DNA from: Shewanella benthica
GTDB lineage: Bacteria; Pseudomonadota; Gammaproteobacteria; Enterobacterales; Shewanellaceae
Length of the DNA stretch: 45,802 nt
Direction of reading: 5' to 3'
Assembly (NCBI GenBank): GCA_023284085.1
Contig: JAKVHY010000043.1
Location: 1 to 45,802 of the forward strand
The number at the start of each line of letters is the position of its first letter. Position 1 is the stretch's first letter. The position numbers and the translations under genes are program-made. Below are positions 33,342 to 42,393 of the stretch, piece after piece. Under the pieces are notes generated by a model. It was not told where the DNA came from, searched no databases, and worked only from the letters and a program-made list of their open reading frames with translations.

Positions 33342-34619
33342 TTATCCCTTTACTAGGCGAGCGTAATAGAATCCGTCCATATTCTCTGTTCCTGGGGTGA
33401 TCTGCCAGCCGATATCATTGGGATTTGGCTGCTCACTGATAGGAACTAGAGTGGCGTCATCGGCTCTTGCTAAGAATGAGCGGATCTGCTGTTCATTCTC
33501 TTGTGGAAGAATCGAGCAGGTTGCATACAGGAGTGTGCCACCTGGTTTAAGCCACTGCCAGCAATGATCTAAAATTTTACTCTGCAGTGAGGCTAGTTCA
33601 TCAATATCGGTCTGTTTTCTTAGCCATTTGATATCCGGGTGGCGACGTATCACGCCAGTTGCCGAACAGGGGGCGTCGAGTAAGATACGATCGAACTTGT
33701 CACCTTGCCACCAAGAATCGATATCGGCTGCATCTCCATGAACTAGCTTGGCCTTAAGTGATAGGCGATCCAGATTTTGTTGTACACGCTCGAGACGTTT
33801 CTCATCGAAATCGACGGCGACCAGTTCGATATTTGCCAGCTCTAATAGATGGCAAGTCTTGCCACCCGGTGCTGCACAAGCATCGAGTACCAGCTCACCA
33901 TCTTTAGGGGCCAGTAACGTGGCAGCCCACTGAGCCGCACCATCCTGAACCGAGGCGGCGCCTTGTTCAAAACCTGGCAGTTGCGCTACGTCGCGAGGGC
34001 TCTCGAGTAAGATCGCATCGCTGCTCTTGCCTGCGGATGCTGGGATATCTATTTCCGCTAAGGCGGCAAGATACTCATCCCGAGTCTGTGACTGTTTATT
34101 ATTGCGTAGCCACATAGGCGGGCGCTGGTGGCTCTGCTCGATAACCTCTTGCCAGTTTTCAGGGTAAGCGGCTTTAAGGCGCTTAACAATCCAGGCTGGG
34201 GTGTTGAAGGCTAAGGTGTCGTTATCAGTCGGCAGCGGCTTTTCTTGACGCTGAATGTTACGCAATACACCATTAACCACTTTCACCAGGCCTTCAAACT
34301 TAAGCTGTCTACAGGCTTCTGCAGTTTCTGAAATCGCAGCATGGCTAGGAATTCGGGTAAAATAGAGTTGATAGCAACCTATAAGCAGCAGTTGGTGAAC
34401 GATTCGCTGCTTGCCTTTTAATGGTTTGCTCATGCAGTCGCTGACCAACTTATCCAGCTGGGGCAGGTGGCGCATCACGCCGTAGCTAAGCTCTGCAAGT
34501 AGGGCCTTATCTTTGCCACTCTCTAGGTGCTTCTGTTGATCGGGAAGGGCGACGGATAACGAGGTACCTTTCTCAAGAACCTGAAATGCGACTTTTGCCG
34601 CCAGTGCGCGCAAGTTCAT
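33342..34619 (-). CDS. rsmB: 16S rRNA (cytosine967-C5)-methyltransferase
   Basis: RsmB methylates C967 of 16S rRNA with S-adenosylmethionine. The 425-residue protein has an N-terminal NusB-like RNA-binding domain and then a Rossmann methyltransferase with DACAAPGGKTCHLLEL, LDAPCSATGVIRRHPD (first conserved cysteine) and LLYATCSILPQENE (catalytic cysteine). The start codon overlaps the fmt stop codon by one base (TAATG), which implies coupling. It belongs to the def-fmt-rsmB-trkA operon. Confidence 0.97.
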   Translation of the reverse strand: MNLRALAAKVAFQVLEKGTSLSVALPDQQKHLESGKDKALLAELSYGVMRHLPQLDKLVSDCMSKPLKGKQRIVHQLLLIGCYQLYFTRIPSHAAISETAEACRQLKFEGLVKVVNGVLRNIQRQEKPLPTDNDTLAFNTPAWIVKRLKAAYPENWQEVIEQSHQRPPMWLRNNKQSQTRDEYLAALAEIDIPASAGKSSDAILLESPRDVAQLPGFEQGAASVQDGAAQWAATLLAPKDGELVLDACAAPGGKTCHLLELANIELVAVDFDEKRLERVQQNLDRLSLKAKLVHGDAADIDSWWQGDKFDRILLDAPCSATGVIRRHPDIKWLRKQTDIDELASLQSKILDHCWQWLKPGGTLLYATCSILPQENEQQIRSFLARADDATLVPISEQPNPNDIGWQITPGTENMDGFYYARLVKG

Positions 34620-35578
34620 TAGCTAGCCTCTTTGTTTTTTAAGCGTGTGCCTGGAGTAAACCAATCACCACGCGAATTAAGAATGTCGCCGACACTCAGT
34701 GGTTTCTTACCCGGTAACTGCATGTTCTGCAGACTCAGTACCCCTTCACCTGTCGCTATCTCTATGCCGTTCTTATCGGCTGAGATGATGGTGCCTGCCG
34801 GTGCATCGCTAATAGATTCACTCACCTTAGCCTGTCTGACCTTGATACTGGCATCATTGTGACTGAAGTGGCTGATAGGCCAAGGATTAAAGGCGCGTAT
34901 TTCGCGCCAAAGCTGCAGTGCCGATTTATTCCAGTCGAGCTCAGCTTCTTCTTTACTCAGCTTTTTGGCGTAGTTCGCCAGAGTTTCATCTTGCTTCTCG
35001 GCCTTGAGTTCGCCATTGGCCAGACTGGCTAATGCTTGAATAAGTGCATCCGGTCCTTGTAGTGCCAATTTGTCATAGAGGCTCCCTGAGGTGTCATCAT
35101 CTTCGATAGTAAGCTGAGTCTTGAGAAGCATATCACCGGTATCCAGACCTAAGTCCATCTGCATTATGGTGATACCTGTTTCTTTATCACCGGCCCAGAG
35201 TGCTCTTTGTATAGGTGCCGCGCCACGCCAGCGGGGAAGGATTGAGCCGTGTACATTGATACAGCCTAGTCTTGGGGTATCCAAAACCACTTGTGGCAAG
35301 ATTAAACCGTAGGCGACGACAACCATAAGGTCGGCATTTAAGTCGCTTAATTCCTGCTGGACCGCTTCATCACGTAAGGACTTAGGCTGGTAAACAGGAA
35401 TGTCATGCTCCAGCGCCAAGATTTTTACCGGACTCGCCTGTAATTTTTTGCCTCTTCCTGCGGGGCGATCAGGCTGAGAATAGACACCAATCACATTATG
35501 TTCAGAGTTTATCAGGGCTTGCAGATGGCGAGCGGCGAAGTCCGGAGTACCGGCAAAAACGATATTTAATGGTTTCAA
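34619..35578 (-). CDS. fmt: Methionyl-tRNA formyltransferase
   Basis: Fmt formylates initiator Met-tRNA using 10-formyltetrahydrofolate. The 319-residue protein has the N-terminal catalytic domain with NVHGSILPRWRGAAPIQRAL near residue 110 (Asn and His of the active site) and DLGLDTGDML with the catalytic Asp, followed by a C-terminal OB-like tRNA domain. The length is near E. coli (315). It is 7 bp after def. Confidence 0.98.
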   Translation of the reverse strand: MKPLNIVFAGTPDFAARHLQALINSEHNVIGVYSQPDRPAGRGKKLQASPVKILALEHDIPVYQPKSLRDEAVQQELSDLNADLMVVVAYGLILPQVVLDTPRLGCINVHGSILPRWRGAAPIQRALWAGDKETGITIMQMDLGLDTGDMLLKTQLTIEDDDTSGSLYDKLALQGPDALIQALASLANGELKAEKQDETLANYAKKLSKEEAELDWNKSALQLWREIRAFNPWPISHFSHNDASIKVRQAKVSESISDAPAGTIISADKNGIEIATGEGVLSLQNMQLPGKKPLSVGDILNSRGDWFTPGTRLKNKEAS

Positions 35579-35585
35579 GATAAGG

Positions 35586-36098
35586 CTATCCCTGTTTTGC
35601 TTCTAGTCGTGCGGCTTTTTCCAGCTTTTGCTTGATGCGCTGACGCTTTAGGGGCGACAGGTAATCGACAAATAACTTGCCTTTGAGGTGGTCCAGTTCG
35701 TGCTGTAAGCAGATGGCGAATAAGCCATCGGCATCGAGAGTGAACTCAATACCATCTCGATCCAGAGCCTTGATGGTGACATGTTCGGCACGCTCAATGT
35801 CGGCATAGAATCCAGGTACAGACAGACAGCCTTCTTCGTTGGAAAAGTGGCCACTGCTGGCAACAATTTCCAAGTTTATGAAGACTTTTGGTCTTTCTTC
35901 TTCATCTTGAAGATCCATGATAATCAATTGGCTATGATAATCGACCTGGGTAGCGGCTAGGCCAATCCCCTTCTCTTCGTACATGGTTTCGAACATATTA
36001 TCGATTTGAGTTTGCAAGCCAGTGTTAAACTCTGTAACTGGCTTGGCAAACGTGCGTAATCTTTCATCGGGAAAACGTAAAACTTTTAGTAAACTCAT
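35586..36098 (-). CDS. def: Peptide deformylase
   Basis: Def removes the formyl group from nascent N-termini. The 170-residue protein has the three family motifs: GIGLAATQVD (I), EEGCLSVPGF with the metal-ligand cysteine (II) and QHELDHLKG with the HExxH histidines (III). It is the first gene of the minus-strand operon def-fmt-rsmB-trkA(-trkH2) and is divergent from the LysM gene across 193 bp. Confidence 0.98.
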   Translation of the reverse strand: MSLLKVLRFPDERLRTFAKPVTEFNTGLQTQIDNMFETMYEEKGIGLAATQVDYHSQLIIMDLQDEEERPKVFINLEIVASSGHFSNEEGCLSVPGFYADIERAEHVTIKALDRDGIEFTLDADGLFAICLQHELDHLKGKLFVDYLSPLKRQRIKQKLEKAARLEAKQG

Positions 36099-36291
36099 AC
36101 TTAAACTCTTAACAAGTCTGTCAAATCTTTATCAGTTGGTTATACTGACTTTAGCTAATGGGTCAATTTTAATCCTTAGTGGCAATCAATAACAGCAAAA
36201 GCTCTCTATATCACCAAACTAGTTTTATCTTTCGAGTGCTTCCTGCAAGGAAGAGTTTGTTATATAGAGAACAAACAGCGTGGGAACCCCG

Positions 36292-37380
36292 ATGAAACGA
36301 TTAATTTTACTCGGTTTAATTTTATTAAATTGCTCTTTTGTGTTCGCCGATACCCTGACATTGAAATCAGGGCACCCCGACTCCTATGTGGTGGAGAAGG
36401 GAGATACCCTTTGGGATATCTCTGCATATTTCCTAAAAGATCCTTGGCGCTGGCCTAAGCTTTGGGGTGCCAACCCTCAAATCGCTAACCCCCATCTCAT
36501 CTATCCTGGTGACAGGCTGACATTAGTCTTCATCGACGGTGAACCTAGACTGGTCGTAAAACCTTATATTCGTAAGTCTCCTCAAGGCAGAATCATGCCT
36601 AAAAATGGAGCTATCCCTGCCATTGATCTTGCGTTAATCAGACCATATCTAGTTCAGAACAGGGTAGTTGATAGTGACTGGTTCGAAACTCTGCCTATGG
36701 TGTTAGGCGGTGAGAGTGAATCCAGACATCATATCGTTGGCGATGTGATTTATATTCAAGCAGAGCTTACTATGGGGGACAAGTTTGGTGTCTATGAGCG
36801 AGGTCGTGATTTTGTCAGCAAAGATGGGGACGATCTTGGCGTCGAGGCGATATTAACCGCCAGTGGTCGTGTCATCGAGTCCGGTCCTGTCTCTAAAGTT
36901 AAGTTACTGAGTAATTTTCGTGAGACAGTTGCGGGTAACCGAGTGATGCCAATCGAAGAAGATTCATTAATGTCCGCTTATTTTATGCCTCGAGCTGCCG
37001 AGCTTTCATCTCCAGCATCCGTACTAGCCTCTGAGAAACATCAGCGTGAGATGGGTAAACTCGATGTTGTTTATATCGATAAAGGCAGCGAGGATGGTGT
37101 CGAATCCGGTCATGTTTTCTCTATCTATAGAGATGGCTTAGAGATAGTGATTAATGGTGATGGTCAGCCTGTAATACCGACAGAGCGAAGTACATACGAG
37201 ACTATGTTGTCGAGTGTGTCTTCCGCTAACTCTATCAAGATGCCGGATATCTATCGAGGCAAGTTGATGGTGTTCAAGGTGTTCGATAGGACCAGCATGG
37301 GACTCATCATGGTTAACGAGAGTCCCGTCAGAGTCAAAGATAAGCTAGTAACACCCGATGCACTCCTTATCAGTGAGTAA
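36292..37380 (+). CDS. LysM-domain protein, exported
   Basis: The 362-residue protein starts at 36292 with a signal peptide (KRLILLGLILLNCSFVFA, cleavage near residue 20) and then a LysM domain (residues 31-83: YVVEKGDTLWDISAYFL, with WPKLWGANPQIANPHLIYPGDRLTL). LysM binds N-acetylglucosamine glycan, so it is likely anchored to peptidoglycan in the periplasm. The remaining 280 residues are of unknown fold and are conserved next to dprA in many gammaproteobacteria, for example the Pseudomonas rsmB-fmt-def-LysM-dprA cluster. A GTG four codons upstream is less likely because GGGAA precedes the ATG. Confidence 0.9.
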   Translation: MKRLILLGLILLNCSFVFADTLTLKSGHPDSYVVEKGDTLWDISAYFLKDPWRWPKLWGANPQIANPHLIYPGDRLTLVFIDGEPRLVVKPYIRKSPQGRIMPKNGAIPAIDLALIRPYLVQNRVVDSDWFETLPMVLGGESESRHHIVGDVIYIQAELTMGDKFGVYERGRDFVSKDGDDLGVEAILTASGRVIESGPVSKVKLLSNFRETVAGNRVMPIEEDSLMSAYFMPRAAELSSPASVLASEKHQREMGKLDVVYIDKGSEDGVESGHVFSIYRDGLEIVINGDGQPVIPTERSTYETMLSSVSSANSIKMPDIYRGKLMVFKVFDRTSMGLIMVNESPVRVKDKLVTPDALLISE

Positions 37381-37480
37381 AGAGTCAGTGAATAAAGCAT
37401 TAGATCTGGACAAATAATCTGATTGGCAGGTGAAGGATTTTTGTTGAAGGTGTGCTCATTACAAATATTGAGGTGAAGGA

Positions 37481-38584
37481 ATTACCGATAAACTGGTCGA
37501 CTGGCTGGTTGTTAGTGCAGTATCCGGGCTAGGACCCGCCCGGACTCAACAACTGCTCAACTACATGGATGTAGAGGAACTCAGACAGATGTTAGAGCAT
37601 GAACCCGATGCTCTTCCGCTACCGGAGAGTTTACTCAAGCGTTCGCTCACTCCCGACTTTTCTCGTGTAGAGTCTGCACTGTCATGGCAACAAGCTGCCG
37701 ATAATCATTATATATTGACCTTAGACGATCCCGACTACCCTTATCTGCTCAAGCAGATAATCGATCCGCCAACTATCATATTCGTCAAAGGGGAGCTACA
37801 TGCGTTGAAGTTTCCGGCTATTGCGATTGTTGGTAGCAGGGCCGCGTCACAAACCGGGCTGCAGATAGCCTATCGGTTGGCTGCTGAGATAACAGGTTTA
37901 GGTTTTGCTGTAGTGAGTGGTATGGCTGTAGGCATCGATGGCTCGGCTCATCAAGCATGTATTGATAATGATGGAAGAACTTTGGCTGTTTTGGGGACGG
38001 GAACCGATGTGATCTATCCTCGCAGACACAGGGCTATCTATGAAAAAATTCAGCACCATGGAGCCATAGTCAGTGAGTTTTGGCCCGGTACGAAACCTTT
38101 CGCCGGTAATTTTCCGAAACGTAACAGGATAATCAGCGGTCTATCTATAGGTACCTTAGTGGTAGAAGCCTGCAGAAAAAGCGGTTCACTCATTACCGCT
38201 AAACTGGCATTGGATCAAGGGCGTGAAGTGTTCGCGGTTCCTGGTAATATCCTGGCCGGTCAGAGTCAAGGTTGCCATGACCTTCTCAAAGATGGCGCAA
38301 AGCTTGTGGAGAATGCGGCCGATATAATAGAAGAAGTTACGGCTTTATCGGATTTTCACCTTGAAGAACTGAGAAGGCGTCACCATATAGAGGAGGTTAA
38401 GGCCGTTAATTTGCCATTTGCCTCACTGTTAGCTAGTGTAGGATATGAGACCACAACAATAGATGATGTGGTTGAGCATAGTGGAAAGGCCATAGATTTA
38501 GTATTAGAGCAAATGCTTGAACTTGAATTACAAGGTTGGGTCGCTGTAGTACCCGGTGGTTATATAAGACTAAAGAGGAGCTAG
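37481..38584 (+). CDS. dprA: DNA processing protein DprA, probable AUU start
   Basis: DprA protects incoming single-stranded DNA and loads RecA in natural transformation; it is conserved even in non-competent bacteria. The Rossmann core has the motifs AIVGSRAASQTG, VSGMAVGIDGSAH, AVLGTGTDVIYPRRH and NFPKRNRIISGLS, and the C-terminal winged domain ends GWVAVVPGGYIRL. The first ATG (37565) would remove the conserved SAM-like start (WLVVSAVSGLGPARTQQLL), which is open in frame from 37472. No ATG, GTG or TTG lies between 37472 and 37565. ATT at 37481 has a GAGGT ribosome site six bases upstream, giving 367 residues. A CTG at 37493 is the other choice. The gene is certain; the start is not. Confidence 0.9.
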   Translation: MTDKLVDWLVVSAVSGLGPARTQQLLNYMDVEELRQMLEHEPDALPLPESLLKRSLTPDFSRVESALSWQQAADNHYILTLDDPDYPYLLKQIIDPPTIIFVKGELHALKFPAIAIVGSRAASQTGLQIAYRLAAEITGLGFAVVSGMAVGIDGSAHQACIDNDGRTLAVLGTGTDVIYPRRHRAIYEKIQHHGAIVSEFWPGTKPFAGNFPKRNRIISGLSIGTLVVEACRKSGSLITAKLALDQGREVFAVPGNILAGQSQGCHDLLKDGAKLVENAADIIEEVTALSDFHLEELRRRHHIEEVKAVNLPFASLLASVGYETTTIDDVVEHSGKAIDLVLEQMLELELQGWVAVVPGGYIRLKRS

Positions 38585-38586
38585 CC

Positions 38587-39060
38587 ATGTTTGATATCCT
38601 CATGTATCTATTTGAAAACTATGTTCATAGTGAAGTAGAGTTTCTAGTGGATGAAGATGAGCTTACACAAGAGCTCACTCGTGCTGGTTTTCATCAGTCC
38701 GAGATAATTAAAGCCATCTCTTGGCTTGAACATTTAGCCGAGCTACAGGAAGGGGATACGCCTTATCTGTGTGATCATGCTCAACATTCATTCAGAATTT
38801 ATACTCAGAATGAGATGGATAAGCTAGATGTCGAGTGTAGAGGTTTTCTTCTATTTCTAGAGCAGATAAAAGTATTAAGCGTTATAACCCGCGAGATGGT
38901 CATAGACCGTGTCATGGAACTTGATGAGCCGATGTTAATATTGGAAGATCTCAAGTGGGTCGTGCTTATGGTGTTATTTAATGTGCCAGGTAATGAGTCC
39001 GCTTATGAAAAAATGGAAGATCTTATCTTCGAGCAGCCTGACGGTCGATTGCATTCCTAG
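38587..39060 (+). CDS. smg: Smg family protein
   Basis: Smg (DUF494) is a conserved gammaproteobacterial protein encoded after dprA. The start at 38587 gives 157 residues, the same as in E. coli, with MFDILMYLFENYVHSE, CRGFLLFLEQIKVL and DLKWVVLMVLFNVPG. Its role is not established. It is two bases after the dprA stop codon, so it is coexpressed. Confidence 0.95.
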   Translation: MFDILMYLFENYVHSEVEFLVDEDELTQELTRAGFHQSEIIKAISWLEHLAELQEGDTPYLCDHAQHSFRIYTQNEMDKLDVECRGFLLFLEQIKVLSVITREMVIDRVMELDEPMLILEDLKWVVLMVLFNVPGNESAYEKMEDLIFEQPDGRLHS

Positions 39061-39100
39061 TTATATCAGCACTAATTATTTCTGCACTTCATGTGAAAAA

Positions 39101-39127
39101 AAAAAAGGAGGCTAAGCCTCCTTTTTT
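39101..39127. terminator. Bidirectional terminator between smg and the M9 lipoprotein gene
   Basis: GGAGGC/GCCTCC forms the stem around TAA, and a run of A before it pairs with a run of T after it, so it works for both converging genes. Confidence 0.9.
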
Positions 39128-39129
39128 GA

Positions 39130-40902
39130 TTAATAATGCCTGTGAGCATCATCCTTTATCAGGTGTACCGGGGCTAAGTAATCACGATAGCTGTAGCGGT
39201 TCTGTTTGTGCAGTCTAGGCTTAGCTTGATCTTCGCTATCATCAAACTGCTCTGCTCTATCCGCTAGCCAGTTGCTAAATTCATCTTGATGCTGAGTCAA
39301 TTCTGCAAGTAACTCGTCATAGCCTTCGAAGTAGTCTGTTTTAAGATATTGACTGAGCTGAACGAAGTCTTTGTGGTAGTGCTCGGCCAAGAATCGAATT
39401 GCCATATAGCTCCAGCTATAAGTTCGCTCCAGACCGTCTTTGTATTCGGTGGCGAAGATCTCTTCCAGGGTTGGCGCCTCATCGAGTTTCTTCTTCACTA
39501 TTCTCAAGGTTTTGGCGTTATCATCCCCCTTAGAGATGTATTCGGCTAAGCCCTCTGACCACCACACCATCTTCTCTGGAAAGTGACCGAAACCACCATA
39601 CTTGATGAAGTGTCCATCTAAGTAGTGCACGTATTCGTGATTGAGATTCCAGATGGCGAATTCAGGTTGGATCCAGAACTGACGATAGGCGAAGAAAGTC
39701 GCCTGGTTACCAGGCTTAGATGGAGTGCCTTCTATATACATACCACCGTTATCCGTGCTGATATCGAATAACAACTGGCCGTAAGCGTTATATTGACTCC
39801 AGTTCTTGAAGGCGATGACTCTGAGGGCATCATTAAAATCGTTAGCCGTTGGCTGATCTCTGGTTGCTAATAAAGTGTGGAAATTAGATTCCTGAGAAGT
39901 GAGCTTAGTACAGCTGATGGCCAGCTCCTGCTCGTTCAGATCTTGTGCAAGAATAAATAGGCTGTCAGAGCAATGATGTTCGATAGGCAGTATTTCGCTC
40001 TGCTCCGGGATGCGGCAGATATCACTATTCTTCTCACACTCTTCTAATCCTGCAAATGAATTGACGTGATAGCCTAACGTATAGGCATCCTTTGCCGCAT
40101 CGCCTCTGACGCTGATATCTTGTCTCGCTATATCGGCTACGGCCTCATCCAATGCTGCTTCATCTTGAGTGACGCTAGCATCTTCACTGGCTGGTAGTGC
40201 TAAGCGATATAGGCCTAGTGCCCAGTAAGCATTGCGCTTAGGCCAGTCTTTATCATTACGTATGCTGTTATCTGAGCCTGCAAAATCCAATAAGGTTTGA
40301 TCGAACCCCAGCTCTAGCAGTGTCTTGTTAAGCTCCCCATCACTATCTTTCCTCGCGAAATTGAGCAGCAAGCCGTAAGCTCGAAGTGTCTCCCATAGGG
40401 CGTAATCATGTTTTTGATCGCTGGCACTCTTAGCGAGTTGAATGAATTGGTTATCGAGAAGGGGGGTCAATGTAGCTAGTGCACTCGCCTGCTCGTTGTT
40501 GGCATAGTAGCGATATAGCGTGACGGCAAACTGCTCTTGCAGTCTGGCTGATGCAACAAAAGTATCAGTAGAAGCCAAATTGCTTAATCCAGATGTTAGT
40601 AAGGCAAAGCTATTGTCATCTAATTCATCTACTGGGCCGAAGTAGCTAAAAGCTCTTAGATAGTAGAGTAGGCTATTGGCTTCAGATAAATTGGTTGTGG
40701 TATTTAACCTGGCTGCGACTTGTTCGAAGGCACTTTGAGTGAGCAGTGGGCTACTGGCATCGAATAGGCTTTCGTCTGAGGATTGAGTAATTTTCTGTAA
40801 TAGACTCGTGTCGGTGATTATTTGAGGTGAGGTACTACAGGCCGATAGTCCTACAAGAGTAGGGAGGGCTATCGCTAGAGCCAAAACTGACTTGCGCAAC
40901 AT
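39130..40902 (-). CDS. M9-type collagenase-like metallopeptidase lipoprotein
   Basis: The start at 40902 has an AGGA site eight bases upstream and gives a 590-residue protein with a lipoprotein signal, LVGLSAC, lipidated Cys22; upstream ATGs at 40911 and 40929 lack ribosome sites. The C-terminal third carries LNHEYVHYLDG (HExxH at residues 422-426) and WWSEGLAEY with the third zinc ligand Glu454, at the 32-residue spacing seen in clostridial collagenase G. Vibrio and clostridial M9 enzymes share these blocks. The usual PKD and PPC collagen-binding domains are absent. It is probably an outer-membrane or periplasmic peptidase; collagen as substrate is not implied. Confidence 0.85.
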   Translation of the reverse strand: MLRKSVLALAIALPTLVGLSACSTSPQIITDTSLLQKITQSSDESLFDASSPLLTQSAFEQVAARLNTTTNLSEANSLLYYLRAFSYFGPVDELDDNSFALLTSGLSNLASTDTFVASARLQEQFAVTLYRYYANNEQASALATLTPLLDNQFIQLAKSASDQKHDYALWETLRAYGLLLNFARKDSDGELNKTLLELGFDQTLLDFAGSDNSIRNDKDWPKRNAYWALGLYRLALPASEDASVTQDEAALDEAVADIARQDISVRGDAAKDAYTLGYHVNSFAGLEECEKNSDICRIPEQSEILPIEHHCSDSLFILAQDLNEQELAISCTKLTSQESNFHTLLATRDQPTANDFNDALRVIAFKNWSQYNAYGQLLFDISTDNGGMYIEGTPSKPGNQATFFAYRQFWIQPEFAIWNLNHEYVHYLDGHFIKYGGFGHFPEKMVWWSEGLAEYISKGDDNAKTLRIVKKKLDEAPTLEEIFATEYKDGLERTYSWSYMAIRFLAEHYHKDFVQLSQYLKTDYFEGYDELLAELTQHQDEFSNWLADRAEQFDDSEDQAKPRLHKQNRYSYRDYLAPVHLIKDDAHRHY

Positions 40903-41042
40903 AAGATTCATCCTATTGTATTTTTGCATACAATATACTCATGTTGTTTGTATAAACCTAGTGCTATTTATTCTCCTAAGACATTTCCCTGTTTTGGCTT
41001 TGCTTGGTAAAATGGCTAATAGCCGATTTAACCGAGAACCCC

Positions 41043-41606
41043 ATGTCTAAAATTGATGATCAACTGTTTAGTTCCCATGAACATGCCTTAGAGAAAGAGT
41101 ATGAACTCTGCCCTAAGTGCGGCAGTGAGCTATCGGTTCGGCATAGTAAACATGGCGGTTTCATTGGGTGTAATAGTTATCCTGTATGTGATTATACTCG
41201 GCCGTTAGTACAACATGAGTCTATTGAAACTCAAGTCATCCCTGGTTCAGAATGCCCCGAGTGTGGTCATGAACTGGCGGTAAAGTCTGGACGATTTGGC
41301 ATTTTTATTGGCTGTACAAATTACCCCGATTGTAAGCATATTGAAAAGCATGATAAGGAAGAGCCTGAAGATCAGATTGCTTGCCCAAGTTGTAAAACCG
41401 GGAAGATTGAACATAGAACCAGTCGGTTTGGTAAAAGTTTTTATGCCTGCAGCGGTTACCCTAAGTGTAAGTTTTTAGTGAACTATCGACCAGTAGCCGA
41501 AGCCTGTCCCGAGTGTGGTTTCGGCATCCTTATAGAGAGGAAAGGTGCCGCAGGGTCTCGCTTGGAGTGTCCGAAGAAGACATGTAAGTATAAGAGAGCA
41601 GTCTAA
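41043..41606 (+). CDS. yrdD: Topoisomerase I-like zinc-ribbon protein YrdD
   Basis: The 187-residue protein is made of repeated C4 zinc ribbons like those at the C-terminus of topoisomerase I. Four CPxC pairs are seen (CPKC, CPEC, CPSC, CPEC), the first three with SGRFGIFIGCTNYPDC-type second halves. It likely binds single-stranded DNA. The start at 41043 (MSKIDDQLF) is chosen; a TTG 13 codons upstream is unlikely. In E. coli yrdD also precedes tsaC, aroE, yrdB and yrdA. Confidence 0.92.
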   Translation: MSKIDDQLFSSHEHALEKEYELCPKCGSELSVRHSKHGGFIGCNSYPVCDYTRPLVQHESIETQVIPGSECPECGHELAVKSGRFGIFIGCTNYPDCKHIEKHDKEEPEDQIACPSCKTGKIEHRTSRFGKSFYACSGYPKCKFLVNYRPVAEACPECGFGILIERKGAAGSRLECPKKTCKYKRAV

Positions 41607-41774
41607 GTACTTTCTTATCGTCTTGAAGGTATGATGGATTTTCTCGGCTATAATTTCTATTCATTTATTCGTCTTCACAATCTCTGTATAATCCTTCCGA
41701 TCGAGCTCTCCCGAGTGATGGGGCGGTGAGTTATTTATGGCTAAATTATTGAATTTGATTGAAGGTAACGATAC

Positions 41775-42332
41775 ATGTTGCAGTTAGACCCATCAGAAAT
41801 TTCTGAGGTGATTGAAAATGGAGGCGTGATCGCCTATCCAACCGAGGCTGTGTATGGTCTGGGCTGCGATCCTGATAATGCTGTGGCGATAGAGACGTTG
41901 CTCGAGATAAAACAGCGTCCTTGGCAGAAAGGATTGATCTTAGTCGCCAGCGATTATTCTCAGCTCGCCCCCTATCTCGATGACACTCAGTTGACGACAA
42001 AACAGCTTGAGTCAGTGTTTTCTAAATGGCCCGGCCCTTTCACCTTTATTATGCCTATAAGATCCAATATTTCTAAGCTGCTCTGTGGCAGCTTTAATTC
42101 ATTGGCAGTTAGGGTTTCCGCCCATCCTGGAATACAAGCTATCTGCAACAGTCTGGGCAAACCTCTGGTGTCTACCAGTGCAAATATTACCGGTCAACAA
42201 CCAGCAATGAGTTTGGATGAAGTGACTGCACAATTTGAAGGTGTGATAGCAGGCATTGCCACTGGAGAGTTAGGCTTTGATGCAAACCCTTCGACGATTA
42301 TCGATGCCATCAGCGGCAAGATCTTACGCTAA
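41775..42332 (+). CDS. tsaC: Threonylcarbamoyl-AMP synthase
   Basis: TsaC makes threonylcarbamoyl-AMP from threonine, bicarbonate and ATP for the t6A37 tRNA modification. The 185-residue protein has PTEAVYGLGCDP, the KQRPWQKGLILV block with the lysine/arginine pair and PLVSTSANITGQ, all characteristic of the YrdC/Sua5 family; its length suits the short TsaC form. An AAGG-containing ribosome site precedes the ATG. Confidence 0.97.
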   Translation: MLQLDPSEISEVIENGGVIAYPTEAVYGLGCDPDNAVAIETLLEIKQRPWQKGLILVASDYSQLAPYLDDTQLTTKQLESVFSKWPGPFTFIMPIRSNISKLLCGSFNSLAVRVSAHPGIQAICNSLGKPLVSTSANITGQQPAMSLDEVTAQFEGVIAGIATGELGFDANPSTIIDAISGKILR

Positions 42333-42393
42333 ACACTTAATACGCTATATAAGTGCCAGCTTATAAATATAAAAGAAAATAAAAGGAATCTAT

